From a virus: 39,062 nt of DNA. The notes beneath the pieces are model-generated. The model was given only the letters and a program-made list of their open reading frames with translations, did no database searches and was not told where the DNA came from. Below, piece after piece: positions 31,592-38,949 of the stretch (its first letter is position 1; every line of letters starts with the position of its first letter). Position numbers and translations under genes: made by a program. Location: IMG/VR virus record IMGVR_UViG_3300042934_000739, positions 1 through 39,062 of that record, one strand, 5' to 3'.

Positions 31592-31765
31592 CTAGCCTTG
31601 AGCTGTGGCTTTTTCTTTTGCATTTTTCCATTCTGCTATTGCAACCACCCAACCAGGACTCATATGCTCAATGTTGTTTCTGTTAATCTGCACTATTATA
31701 GCTTTTGACTCATTGATTTTCTTAGGTGGCTTGCTCAATCGAGCATTCTTATTTTTCCTTGGCAT
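31592..31765 (-). CDS. Small basic protein (57 aa)
   Basis: A 57-aa protein with a very basic N-terminus (P-R-K-N-K-N-A-R and P-P-K-K) and a short C-terminal helix with W-V-V-A-I-A-E-W. The start is ATG 31765 with AAGGGAG about 8 nt upstream; the GTG at 31774 is too close to that site. It lies between other small early genes and the initiator. No family is known to me. Confidence 0.5.
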   Translation of the reverse strand: MPRKNKNARLSKPPKKINESKAIIVQINRNNIEHMSPGWVVAIAEWKNAKEKATAQG

Positions 31766-31778
31766 GCCCTCCACTCCC

Positions 31779-31877
31779 TTAACTTAGTAATTTTACATAT
31801 AAGTAAAATACAAGGCTAAATGCTATTACTGTAAATGAACCGTAGAATAGAACATCTTCAATCTTACGTGTTAGCAC
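31779..31877 (-). CDS. 32-aa single-helix membrane peptide
   Basis: A tiny frame with one hydrophobic helix of about 20 residues (F-Y-G-S-F-T-V-I-A-F-S-L-V-F-Y-L) and basic ends. The GTG start at 31877 has AAGGAG 9 nt upstream; an ATT directly before it would be closer still. It overlaps the previous gene by 14 nt. It might be a small membrane regulator; it could also be chance. Confidence 0.4.
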   Translation of the reverse strand: MLTRKIEDVLFYGSFTVIAFSLVFYLYVKLLS

Positions 31878-32037
31878 AATCGGAAGCTCCTTCCATAGGT
31901 TTGTCCGCTGATTTAAGTTCTTCAATTACAGCCAAACATCCAACTTGAAATTTCTCATATACAGCCACACTAACTTGCGACTTTGCAATAGCATACATAA
32001 ACGCTCTAACTAGTAAAGTTGCCTCTGCATCTCCCAT
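31864..32037 (-). CDS. Small helical protein (57 aa)
   Basis: A 57-aa mostly helical protein. The ribosome site AAAGGAGGG lies 6 nt before the ATG and is among the best in the window, so translation is likely. It has two Cys (34 and 54) and no known motif. It belongs to the run of small early genes of unknown role. Confidence 0.6.
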   Translation of the reverse strand: MGDAEATLLVRAFMYAIAKSQVSVAVYEKFQVGCLAVIEELKSADKPMEGASDCANT

Positions 32038-32050
32038 TTATATCCCTCCT

Positions 32051-32428
32051 TTATTCATATAATCCAAGATCGTCTGGTATCCAATATCCGTATGTAGAAA
32101 GGTCTTCTTCCTCAACCCAACCTGGTACTATACAAATCTCATCAAATTGAATAGGTATTAGTTGTTTGTTATCTCCAACTGAGTAATATAAAACTTGTCC
32201 ATCCAAACGATATTTTGATATATAGAAATGATTTATCCAGCCTGCTCTTGTGTAATGAAAGAGTGTAAATTCACCATCTACTATCTCTGGCTTAGTAGCG
32301 ATTGTAGCTGGCAGTTGCTTCAGTTCGTGTATCGTTTCTTGTTGAATTGCTATAGCAGCAAGCATTACAGCGAATATAATTATTAAACAAAGCATTAAGG
32401 TCTTAAATCTAGTCATGTTTGTAATCAT
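32051..32428 (-). CDS. Membrane-anchored early protein (125 aa)
   Basis: A 125-aa protein with an N-terminal signal anchor (residues about 9-28, L-M-L-C-L-I-I-I-F-A-V-M-L-A-A) and a strand-rich outer or cytosolic domain with many aromatic residues (Y-I-S-K-Y, Y-Y-S-V, Y-G-Y-W). AAGGAGG is 7 nt from the ATG. Early membrane proteins of this kind can act in superinfection exclusion, but nothing proves it here. Confidence 0.65.
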   Translation of the reverse strand: MITNMTRFKTLMLCLIIIFAVMLAAIAIQQETIHELKQLPATIATKPEIVDGEFTLFHYTRAGWINHFYISKYRLDGQVLYYSVGDNKQLIPIQFDEICIVPGWVEEEDLSTYGYWIPDDLGLYE

Positions 32429-32452
32429 TTTGGACCCTCCTTAAAATTTAGG

Positions 32453-32695
32453 TTAGTTATTCATAAATATCTTTTCTCTCTTTGATGCAATTGGACTTTC
32501 CATAAAAGCTAGGCATATATTTTGACCCTCTCTGCCTCCGCAGTTCCCCTTGTTGAATTTTAATCTCTGGCATATACGGCATTCTGATGCAAGCTTTGTA
32601 AACTCAACATCTTTTAATATCTTTATCTCGAATTTGCTTTTAGGCGGCTTTATTTCTTTAACCTTATCTTTTTCAACTTTTACAATGTTAGACAT
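32453..32695 (-). CDS. Small Cys-containing protein (80 aa)
   Basis: An 80-aa protein: a lysine-rich first 25 residues and then a cluster of Cys, C39-R-I-C42 followed by C52 and C61, possible zinc ligands. AAGGAGG is 6 nt from the ATG. Similar small Cys proteins occur in clostridial phage early regions; I cannot name a function. Confidence 0.65.
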   Translation of the reverse strand: MSNIVKVEKDKVKEIKPPKSKFEIKILKDVEFTKLASECRICQRLKFNKGNCGGREGQNICLAFMESPIASKREKIFMNN

Positions 32696-32800
32696 TTGAA
32701 GCCTCCTTCATGTAATTTTTATAATATTTATCAGACTCTTAACCCGAAAGACGGGCAATATTTTGTTTTAGTATCTCTCCTTTCTGCTTGTCCTCCCTTA

Positions 32801-32809
32801 TGGTAAAAT
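32801..32809 (+). promoter_or_regulatory. Extended -10 promoter of the + strand small gene
   Basis: TGGTAAAAT matches the extended -10 form TGnTATAAT with one change. The -35 region (TTTCTG, 17 nt upstream) is poor. Transcription would start about 7 nt later, leaving a leader just long enough for the AGGAGGTGA ribosome site. Confidence 0.45.
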
Positions 32810-32832
32810 TTAATTAAAAGGAGGTGACTATT

Positions 32833-33057
32833 ATGAGTAAAAATTTCGATTATCCTCATGCTGCCTATTGCCCTTATCTAGAAAATAAACACATGATTTT
32901 TGTGAATTATGCTGAAATACCTATAGCAGGCAAATCTTCGCCGGAGTATAAAAAGATGGGCTATTCTTGTAATCAAAGCGAAAATTGCCCCCAGTCTTTT
33001 AGGGATGAGCATGGCCGGTGTCAGGTTTTCTTGCAGGCCCCGAACCAACCTTTATAG
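32833..33057 (+). CDS. Small Cys-rich protein on the opposite strand of the early operon
   Basis: A 74-aa protein with Cys at about 13, 46, 51 and 63 in Y-C-P-Y, S-C-N-Q-S-E-N-C-P and H-G-R-C. It has a near-consensus ribosome site AGGAGGTGA 5 nt before ATG 32833; an earlier GTG (32824) falls inside it. It runs opposite to all neighbours and overlaps the end of the next - strand gene by 59 bp. It looks real and perhaps conserved in clostridia. It may be expressed in the lysogen, where the early operon is off. Confidence 0.65.
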   Translation: MSKNFDYPHAAYCPYLENKHMIFVNYAEIPIAGKSSPEYKKMGYSCNQSENCPQSFRDEHGRCQVFLQAPNQPL

Positions 33058-33349
33058 GGACACTGGTCATGTCTGATAATTTAAAGAGTGTAGGCCATGG
33101 ATCTAAAATATCTACAATTTTGCCTTCTAATGAACCCGGTTGTTTGCACCACTTGTTTATACACTCCTCGCAAGCGTCCGGGACATTTTCTCTCCCTTTC
33201 ATAACAACTTCCGTGTAGTGGCTAATGTGTCTTGCAATGCATTCAAGTTCATTAGGTGTAAGTTCGTTTGGTTGAGCTGGAACTCGACCTTCCAGTTCAG
33301 CTATTTTCTTTTTTGGTTCATCTACTCTTTGCTCCGGTGTTTTTTTCAT
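32999..33349 (-). CDS. Small early protein with C-x2-C...C pattern
   Basis: A 116-aa protein. The first 25 residues form a charged helix, followed by P-N-E-L-E-C-I-A-R-H-I and C-E-E-C...C (A-C-E-E-C-I-N-K-W-C), which may bind metal. The start is uncertain: ATG 33349 has AAGGCGGG upstream; ATG at 33370 also has a purine-rich site. The 3' end overlaps the convergent + strand gene. No family is known to me. Confidence 0.5.
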   Translation of the reverse strand: MKKTPEQRVDEPKKKIAELEGRVPAQPNELTPNELECIARHISHYTEVVMKGRENVPDACEECINKWCKQPGSLEGKIVDILDPWPTLFKLSDMTSVPIKVGSGPARKPDTGHAHP

Positions 33350-33399
33350 ATATATCCCGCCTTTCCACATATTCCCCTTTACATTCAACACTCGTGAAC

Positions 33400-33618
33400 T
33401 TATGCGCTATTTTGATTTGAAACTTCAAATTTAGTCATAAGATTTTCTATAGGAACTTCAAATAATTCAGCCATGTTTTTATATTCTTCTGCTGTAAATG
33501 CTGCCTTTCCATTTTCCTTTTTGTTATATGTCTGAATAGTAACTCCGAGCAAATCTGCCATATCTTGTTGAATTAACCCTTTTAAACTTCTTAAGCTTTT
33601 CAAATATCTATTAGCCAT
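33400..33618 (-). CDS. Cro-like XRE-family regulator
   Basis: A 72-aa protein made almost wholly of an XRE helix-turn-helix (residues about 12-62): L-K-G-L-I-Q-Q-D-M-A-D-L-L-G-V-T-I-Q-T-Y and F-E-V-P-I-E-N-L. The size and early position fit a Cro-type repressor or an early regulator. AAAGGAGGT precedes the ATG. A hairpin with a T-run lies just upstream, so it may depend on read-through or antitermination. Confidence 0.8.
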   Translation of the reverse strand: MANRYLKSLRSLKGLIQQDMADLLGVTIQTYNKKENGKAAFTAEEYKNMAELFEVPIENLMTKFEVSNQNSA

Positions 33619-33636
33619 GGTTGCACCTCCTTTCTA

Positions 33637-33690
33637 CAAAAAATTAAAAGCCGACTACAAAGAATACTAAAAAGCAATTCTGTAATCGGC
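33637..33690 (-). terminator. Terminator or attenuator ahead of the Cro-like gene
   Basis: On the - strand a 12-bp stem (arms 33650-33661 and 33679-33690, wobbles included) is followed by TTTTAATTTTTT. It lies after the first two early genes and just before the Cro-like gene, a place for a regulated stop like lambda tR1. Confidence 0.75.
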
Positions 33691-33724
33691 TTCGGCTCAG
33701 GCTCAAAGGCTCGGGCTCACGCTC
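33690..33724. repeat. Short GGCTC repeats
   Basis: The + strand has five closely spaced GGCTC/CGCTC units with 1-3-nt spacers directly next to the hairpin. No reading frame with a start covers them. They may bind a protein that acts on the adjoining terminator, or be a relic of slippage. Confidence 0.45.
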
Positions 33725-33741
33725 ATAATATTGAGTTTTAT

Positions 33742-33891
33742 TTAGGCTAACTTATAGCCAGTTGTGTTAGTTTGGCTAACCTCTGATATATCCAATGATT
33801 CTATCTCGCGACGGTATTTAATTAATAATTCTGCTATCAGATCAGTAACTTTTTCATACTGTACGTTTTTTATTATATTAATCTTCTGCAT
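33742..33891 (-). CDS. Small helical protein (49 aa)
   Basis: A 49-aa protein, mostly one helix (T-D-L-I-A-E-L-L-I-K-Y-R-R-E-I). AGGGGG lies about 8 nt before the ATG at 33891. It is the second gene of the early transcript. No family is known to me. Confidence 0.55.
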   Translation of the reverse strand: MQKINIIKNVQYEKVTDLIAELLIKYRREIESLDISEVSQTNTTGYKLA

Positions 33892-33950
33892 ACCGTCGCC
33901 CCCTTTTAGTAAATTTTATGTATGAAAGATTTTGTACTATTCCATTTTAT

Positions 33951-34154
33951 TTAAGATGCTGCTGCCTCATTTCCTTGCTCATGTTCTTCTACCTCATGAC
34001 TAATATTTATCCTTAATTCGATTTCATTACCGCACTTCTTACATTTAATAAAAACTTGTAACGACATAGCTCCATCAGCAAACTGACATATTTTTTGACC
34101 ACAACAAGGACATGTGAACCAATGTCTTTCGGTATTTGTGTTTTGTTTGTTCAT
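33951..34154 (-). CDS. Com-like zinc-ribbon protein
   Basis: A 67-aa protein with two C-x2-C knuckles (C-P-C-C-G near 15-19 and C-K-K-C-G near 38-42), the plan of a zinc ribbon like phage Mu Com. Com-type proteins bind RNA or DNA. It is the first early gene, directly under the main early promoter. GGAGGGG precedes the ATG. Regulation of early mRNA is possible but not shown. Confidence 0.75.
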   Translation of the reverse strand: MNKQNTNTERHWFTCPCCGQKICQFADGAMSLQVFIKCKKCGNEIELRINISHEVEEHEQGNEAAAS

Positions 34155-34171
34155 AAACTCCCCTCCAAAGT

Positions 34172-34270
34172 TTTCATTTCGTTAACTTTAAGTTCATTAT
34201 AGTTTTCATTTATTAAACTGTCAACACTTTTTTATAATATTTTTAACTTTTTATTTCATTTTGTTAACTT
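34172..34270. promoter_or_regulatory. Three operator-like repeats
   Basis: TTTCATTTCGTTAACTT (34172-34188) and TTTCATTTTGTTAACTT (34254-34270) differ at one base; a weaker copy, 34204-34220, matches 13 of 17. The first covers the early start point, the second the early promoter spacer, the third abuts the repressor -35. They are the likely binding sites of the XRE repressor. Confidence 0.75.
34196..34224 (-). promoter_or_regulatory. Main early promoter
   Basis: A consensus promoter on the - strand: TTGACA (34219-34224), 17-nt spacer, TATAAT (34196-34201), about 42 nt before the zinc-ribbon gene. Two operator repeats overlap it. It is the strongest promoter seen in the window. Confidence 0.9.
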
Positions 34271-34273
34271 GCT

Positions 34274-34301
34274 TTGATATTTTCTTCCATATATATATAA
34301 T
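34274..34301 (+). promoter_or_regulatory. Repressor promoter
   Basis: TTGATA (34274-34279), 16-nt spacer, TATAAT (34296-34301), 25 nt before the GTG of the repressor. An operator repeat ends 4 nt upstream of the -35, so the repressor may regulate its own gene. Confidence 0.75.
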
Positions 34302-34325
34302 GATTATATAAAGGGGGTTGACGAA

Positions 34326-34736
34326 GTGCAAACATTTGGTGAGAGACTTCAAGCATTAAGAAAAGAAAAAGGGTTAACTGGTGAGGAATTAGGAAAGATT
34401 TTTAGTGTTACTAAATCTGCTGTTTCTAATTGGGAAAATAAGAATAGATTTCCTGATGAAAATATGCTTAAAAAGCTCGCTGAATTTTTTAATGTTACTT
34501 TAGATTATTTGTTTGGTAGAAGCGATATCCCAAACCCCTATAAATCAGAAATTAAGCCAGAAGCGATAATAGATGCTGAAAGCTTATATAAAGTTGACCC
34601 AGAAATGCTTATACAAATGTGTAGGGCTACAGACCTTCCAGAGCAAGAGAGACAAAAAATAAAAGAATATTCTGCATTACTTATTGAAAAATTTCTTAGA
34701 GAAAGAGCTGAAAAGGAAAAGGATCATGATAAGTGA
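34326..34736 (+). CDS. XRE-family phage repressor (ImmR-like)
   Basis: A 136-aa repressor. Residues 1-65 are an XRE helix-turn-helix (L-T-G-E-E-L-G-K-I-F-S-V-T-K-S-A-V-S-N-W-E, then L-D-Y-L-F-G-R-S-D). The rest is a helical oligomerisation part without the Ala-Gly/Ser-Lys self-cleavage motif of LexA-type repressors. Inactivation should therefore depend on the following metallopeptidase. The start is GTG with AAGGGGG upstream. It divides from the early operon across the operator region. Confidence 0.9.
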   Translation: MQTFGERLQALRKEKGLTGEELGKIFSVTKSAVSNWENKNRFPDENMLKKLAEFFNVTLDYLFGRSDIPNPYKSEIKPEAIIDAESLYKVDPEMLIQMCRATDLPEQERQKIKEYSALLIEKFLRERAEKEKDHDK

Positions 34737-35277
34737 TTATCGTCTTGGCATTATAACCGCTAAAATACAGGAATTACACGAACAATTAAAAATAGCAGAA
34801 TATCCGGTAAAAATGCCAGCTCTCTTAAAACAGTTTTACAGTGATAAAATAATAATAAAGCAAGTTGAATTTCAAGGCAGCGCAGACGTAGTGGCTAATT
34901 ATGATCCAGTACATGATGTGACTGCCATTATTATAAATAAAAGTAGGACTAGCCCTCGCTTACATAAGAGATTGAATTTTTCTCTAGCACATGAACTTGG
35001 ACACATCGCATTAGAACATTATAAATTTTATGCTAGTACAGATAAAGCAAAACTAGACTACATTGAAGAAGAAGCCAATGAGTTTGCTGGACAGTTTTTA
35101 GTACCAGAAAAGCAGTTTATGATTCGGCCTTATGATATACACTGGTTATCTGATATCTTTTTTGTATCTACAGAAGTAATTCAGAAAAGATATCTCAATA
35201 TAAATAAAATTAATAATAGTTCTAAATCAGATAAAAAATTGGATATGATTATTGATCGATATTTGTTCGATGTTTAA
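34726..35277 (+). CDS. ImmA/IrrE-type metallopeptidase
   Basis: A 183-aa zinc peptidase with H-E-L-G-H at 89-93 and a downstream E-E-E-A-N-E-F-A-G-Q-F-L helix holding the third ligand. In ICEBs1 the ImmA protein cuts the ImmR repressor to trigger excision; this pair has the same order. The start is ATG 34726 with AAGGAAAAGG upstream, overlapping the repressor stop by 11 nt; the open frame begins further upstream but inside the repressor. Confidence 0.9.
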   Translation: MISDYRLGIITAKIQELHEQLKIAEYPVKMPALLKQFYSDKIIIKQVEFQGSADVVANYDPVHDVTAIIINKSRTSPRLHKRLNFSLAHELGHIALEHYKFYASTDKAKLDYIEEEANEFAGQFLVPEKQFMIRPYDIHWLSDIFFVSTEVIQKRYLNINKINNSSKSDKKLDMIIDRYLFDV

Positions 35278-35351
35278 GTTAATAAATAAGATATTGATAT
35301 AGTGTATTTGAGCCTTTTGGAATATTAAAATTAATATAAAGAGGTGTTAAG

Positions 35352-36341
35352 ATGAATATGCGTATAGTTATTGGTATTGACGAAAATGGCAATTTTTACT
35401 CAGAGTTTATTAATGAATCTGATGTGAAACCTGAAAAGCGTTCTAAGGGAAAAAGTCAACTTGAATGTATTGATGATTATGTCGTTGTAGACTTAGAAAC
35501 TACCGGACTTGATCCACACTATGATGAAATTATTGAAATTGGGGCTTTGAAGGTTAAAGGCGGATTAATAGTAGATCAGTATAATACCTTAGTAAAACCT
35601 GATAACGAAGTAGATGATTTTATAACTAGTTTAACAGGCATAACAAACGAAATGTTAAAGAAAGCTCCAAAAATTGATAGCGTACTCCCAGAATTTTTAA
35701 GTTTCTTAGGCTCAGAAGTACTTGTGGCTCACAATGCGAATTTTGATGTAAACTTTTTATTTGACAACTGTAAGAATATTCTTAATGCATCTTTCTCTAA
35801 TAATTTCATCGACACAATGAGAATGAGCAGACATCTTTTTAAGGATTTCAAAAATCATAAATTAAGAACACTGATAGAGAATTTTAAAATTGGTGACATT
35901 GTATCTCATAGATCAATATCCGATTGTATGCATACATATAAATGTTATGAATATATGAAAAATCATATTGAGTCAAATAATATAGATTTTAATGCACTAA
36001 CTAAGTCAAGTTTTTCTACAGTAAAAGCGAAAGATATCACCACAAAAGTCGAGTTATTTAATACAAGTCATCCTTTTTACGATAAAACTTGCGTATTTAC
36101 AGGTACATTAGAAAAAGTGCAAAGGAAAGAAGCTATGCAACTGGTTGCCGATCTAGGCGGTGTTTGTGTGGATGGTGTTAACAAGAAGGTAGATTTTCTT
36201 ATCCTTGGCAATAACGATTACTGCGCCTCAATTAAGGATGGTAAGAGCAACAAACAAAAGAAAGCAGAGCAATATATACTTGAGGGGTATGATATAACAA
36301 TTATATCTGAAAATGTATTTTATGAAATATTAGCTATGTAA
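35352..36341 (+). CDS. DEDDh exonuclease with C-terminal BRCT domain
   Basis: A 329-aa protein. Residues about 40-205 are a DEDDh 3'-5' exonuclease (DNA polymerase III epsilon type): D47 and E49 in V-D-L-E-T-T-G-L, D132 in N-A-N-F-D, H186 and D191 in H-R-S-I-S-D. Residues about 240-328 are a BRCT domain (C-V-F-T-G-T-L-E, D-L-G-G, V-D-F-L-I-L-G). The first 38 residues are not recognised. It is cargo between repressor and integrase; a DNA repair or defence role is possible. GAGGTG precedes the ATG, and a terminator follows. Confidence 0.88.
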   Translation: MNMRIVIGIDENGNFYSEFINESDVKPEKRSKGKSQLECIDDYVVVDLETTGLDPHYDEIIEIGALKVKGGLIVDQYNTLVKPDNEVDDFITSLTGITNEMLKKAPKIDSVLPEFLSFLGSEVLVAHNANFDVNFLFDNCKNILNASFSNNFIDTMRMSRHLFKDFKNHKLRTLIENFKIGDIVSHRSISDCMHTYKCYEYMKNHIESNNIDFNALTKSSFSTVKAKDITTKVELFNTSHPFYDKTCVFTGTLEKVQRKEAMQLVADLGGVCVDGVNKKVDFLILGNNDYCASIKDGKSNKQKKAEQYILEGYDITIISENVFYEILAM

Positions 36342-36348
36342 GCAACTT

Positions 36349-36372
36349 AATGCCTTAGGGCATTTTATTTTA
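36349..36372 (+). terminator. Terminator after the exonuclease-BRCT gene
   Basis: A 6-bp stem AATGCC/GGCATT with a TTAG loop is followed by TTATTTTA. It isolates the exonuclease gene from the membrane-protein gene. Confidence 0.75.
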
Positions 36373-36433
36373 CAAAAACTTAGACAAGCAGGGCAATATT
36401 TTAACATAAACCACTCTTAAAGGAAGTGAATAA

Positions 36434-37378
36434 ATGCCATTTATTTTTGCCGTAGCTTTAATAATATCCAGTGTATATTTTTTATATAGTCTGTTTAAGG
36501 TATTTGACCTTATCGGTGACAAAGTTGAATATATTATTGACAATGCAAATAAGATTTTTATGAAAAAATCAGTAAAAAAAGATCAGGATCACAGCAGCCT
36601 CTTTACATCAATTTTCGTCGAAATTTTCAATTTGATAATTAATCACTTATTAAAACAAAAACCTTTAAAGATGTTTATCTACTCTACAATTGCGATTTTA
36701 GTAATATTATTGATTTCTTTTCCTAACTTGTTTCATCAACCACAAGAAGGGCTTATAGCACTCGCAGCATTTTTTATAGTGTTTAAAACAATTACAGATT
36801 TCATTTGTCATATAGCAAAACATGAGTTTATTGGTAACTTTTATTTTGATTTTGCTTATGTAATTTCCCATGCTTTATTAATGTCACTTTACTTATTTGC
36901 TTCCCTCGCAAAAGATATTGACAATGGTGATGTAAATTTTATATCAATAGTTATACTATTAGTAATAGTTCTATATCCATTATGCAAATATGCTAAAACA
37001 TTATTTGATGAAAAAACTAAAAAGATCAACTTCATTATAATTCTTAGCTTGTTGATAGTTTTTGAATTAACGATATTCTTATTTTTCGGGGCTTATAATA
37101 TATCTTCAAATAGAGATTATTATAATTTGATAACTTTTGATGATTATACACTAACAATGCTAAAGATTATTCAAATTGGAACGACAAATGTTTTTAACTA
37201 TCCTGGTGTAACGACTGATATATCTTATACAATTCAATACTTAATAGGTTTTTTATTGCATGTAATAATATTAGGGTATTTTATTTCTTATGTACCCTCT
37301 AAGATAATGCAACAAGAAGAAAAAAGACCTTTTCTACACTATGTTAGGGTTAAGAGACATACATCAATTGACCAATAA
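36434..37378 (+). CDS. Seven-helix membrane protein, function unknown
   Basis: A 314-aa protein with about seven hydrophobic segments near 4-22, 78-96, 105-125, 137-160, 168-186, 198-218 and 265-290, and a charged cytosolic loop at about 25-75. A loop before the last helix (F-D-D-Y-T-L-T-M-L-K-I-I-Q-I-G-T-T-N) is faintly like a channel pore, but lacks the T-x-G-Y-G filter, so I do not call it a channel. Position between repressor and integrase suggests a lysogen-expressed exclusion protein. AAAGGAAGTG precedes the ATG. Confidence 0.7.
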   Translation: MPFIFAVALIISSVYFLYSLFKVFDLIGDKVEYIIDNANKIFMKKSVKKDQDHSSLFTSIFVEIFNLIINHLLKQKPLKMFIYSTIAILVILLISFPNLFHQPQEGLIALAAFFIVFKTITDFICHIAKHEFIGNFYFDFAYVISHALLMSLYLFASLAKDIDNGDVNFISIVILLVIVLYPLCKYAKTLFDEKTKKINFIIILSLLIVFELTIFLFFGAYNISSNRDYYNLITFDDYTLTMLKIIQIGTTNVFNYPGVTTDISYTIQYLIGFLLHVIILGYFISYVPSKIMQQEEKRPFLHYVRVKRHTSIDQ

Positions 37379-37410
37379 CGAGATTTAAATATACCGAATT
37401 GAGGTGTAAT

Positions 37411-38928
37411 ATGAAAGCAGCCATATATGTACGTGTATCAACTGAAGAACAAGCTAACGAAGGAATGTCTGTATCTGGACAGATTGAAACCCTTACACAA
37501 TACTGTAATTTGTTTGGACTTGAAATATATAGCATATACAAGGACTTAGGTATATCTGGTAAGGATACAATTAATAGGCCAGGGCTTAATCAATTAATTG
37601 AAGATAGCAAAAATGACTTGTTTAGTTCTGTACTAGTATGGAAAATATCACGTCTCAGCCGGAGCTTAAAAGATTTATTAAACATTGTTGATATGTTTGA
37701 TAAAAGTGGAGTAAACTTTATCAGCTATTCTGAAAAATTTGACACCTCTACTCCAGTAGGGAAAATGACACTTCAATTATTAGGATCCATAGCAGAATTC
37801 GAAAGAAATACTATCATTGAGAATGTAAAGATGGGATTGAAGGAACGTATAAGGCAAGGCAATAAATCAGGTGGACATATATATGGCTATGATTGGAAAG
37901 ATAAGAAGCTTATTATAAATGATCACGAAGCTGATGCAGTAAGAACTATATTTGACTTGTATGTAAATAAAGAATATAGCTTACATTCGATAACAAAATA
38001 TCTAAATGATAGTGGCTATAAAACAAAGAGAGATATTCGATTCACTCATTTTTCTGTGGGTGTAATACTTAAAAATCCTACTTATATAGGGTTAGTTAGA
38101 CATAACACAAATACCGAAAATGAGTATACGGTCCAAGGAAACCATCCCCCATTGATCAGTGAAGAAATTTATAATGCAGCGCAATCTCGTAGGAGCACCA
38201 GGTCTACCTTGACTCAGCGCAATCATGAAGAAGGAACTTTCCTCCTCACTGGACTTATAAGGTGCCCTTTGTGCAATAGCCCTTTATGTGGAACATATAA
38301 CACTGCAAATAAAACAAGTACTACCGGTAAGAATTATAATTATAGATACAGATATTACAAATGTAATAGAGAAACCGCAAAACATGATTGCAAGCTTGGT
38401 TATATTTCTGCTGATAAACTCGAAAACAAAGCAATTGCTATAATTTTGGGACTCGCTGAAAACACCAACCTTATTGAGGATTCTATTACAAAGACAAATA
38501 AAGAAGCCGAGAAAGATTTAGCACCAATGGAAAAGCAATTGAAGCACATTGAGTCACAACTTGTAAAATTGGAGAAAACTAAAAATAGTTATTTCGAAAT
38601 GTTTGAATCCGAAGAGATAAATGATAAGAAGATATTTTTAGAAAGACTTAATAAGATTGAAAGTGAAATACAATCACTATCATCAAAGCGCACAGAATTA
38701 GCCAGAGAGGTAGAAATGCATAGAAGTAATCCAATAGCATTAGAGAAGGCATTATTTACTATAGATGCCTTTGTGAAGCTTATACAAGTTGCCTCTATAG
38801 AGGATAAAAAAAGACTAATTCGTACAATTGTCCAAGAGATCAAACTTACTAATAATAAAGATATTGAATATATCAAATTATGGTTAGATAATGAGTCTGG
38901 AAAAGCTTTGACTTTCTCTCAGTCATGA
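37411..38928 (+). CDS. int: Large serine integrase
   Basis: A 505-aa large serine recombinase. The catalytic domain opens A-A-I-Y-V-R-V-S-T-E-E-Q with Ser10, then S-R-L-S-R and the G-x-M-T-L-Q-L-L-G-S-I-A-E-F-E-R helix. A recombinase domain (about 160-260) is followed by a zinc ribbon with C-P-L-C...C...C and a long coiled coil with further C-terminal helices. It catalyses attP-attB integration. The start is ATG 37411 with GAGGTG upstream; the frame extends to a TTG at 37399. The stop lies 7 nt before the circular junction. Confidence 0.96.
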   Translation: MKAAIYVRVSTEEQANEGMSVSGQIETLTQYCNLFGLEIYSIYKDLGISGKDTINRPGLNQLIEDSKNDLFSSVLVWKISRLSRSLKDLLNIVDMFDKSGVNFISYSEKFDTSTPVGKMTLQLLGSIAEFERNTIIENVKMGLKERIRQGNKSGGHIYGYDWKDKKLIINDHEADAVRTIFDLYVNKEYSLHSITKYLNDSGYKTKRDIRFTHFSVGVILKNPTYIGLVRHNTNTENEYTVQGNHPPLISEEIYNAAQSRRSTRSTLTQRNHEEGTFLLTGLIRCPLCNSPLCGTYNTANKTSTTGKNYNYRYRYYKCNRETAKHDCKLGYISADKLENKAIAIILGLAENTNLIEDSITKTNKEAEKDLAPMEKQLKHIESQLVKLEKTKNSYFEMFESEEINDKKIFLERLNKIESEIQSLSSKRTELAREVEMHRSNPIALEKALFTIDAFVKLIQVASIEDKKRLIRTIVQEIKLTNNKDIEYIKLWLDNESGKALTFSQS

Positions 38929-38929
38929 T

Positions 38930-38949
38930 ATATTAACAGATGTTAATAT
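38930..38949. other. Inverted repeat at the probable attP
   Basis: ATATTAAC-AGAT-GTTAATAT, perfect 8-bp arms and a 4-nt centre, lies just after the integrase stop and runs across the circular junction (also bases 1-14). Large serine integrases usually have attP next to their gene, with an inverted-repeat site of about 50 bp, so the site should lie within about 38929-38976. The crossover dinucleotide cannot be read. Confidence 0.5.

Noticed and set aside
31605-31787. 60-codon + strand frame with a hydrophobic N-terminus
   Set aside because: It is antisense to the small basic protein and lacks a ribosome site.
33690-33741. Possible peptide read from the GGCTC repeats
   Set aside because: The only long frame has no start codon after an upstream stop.
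36434-37378. Potassium channel
   Set aside because: The loop before the last helix lacks the T-x-G-Y-G selectivity filter.
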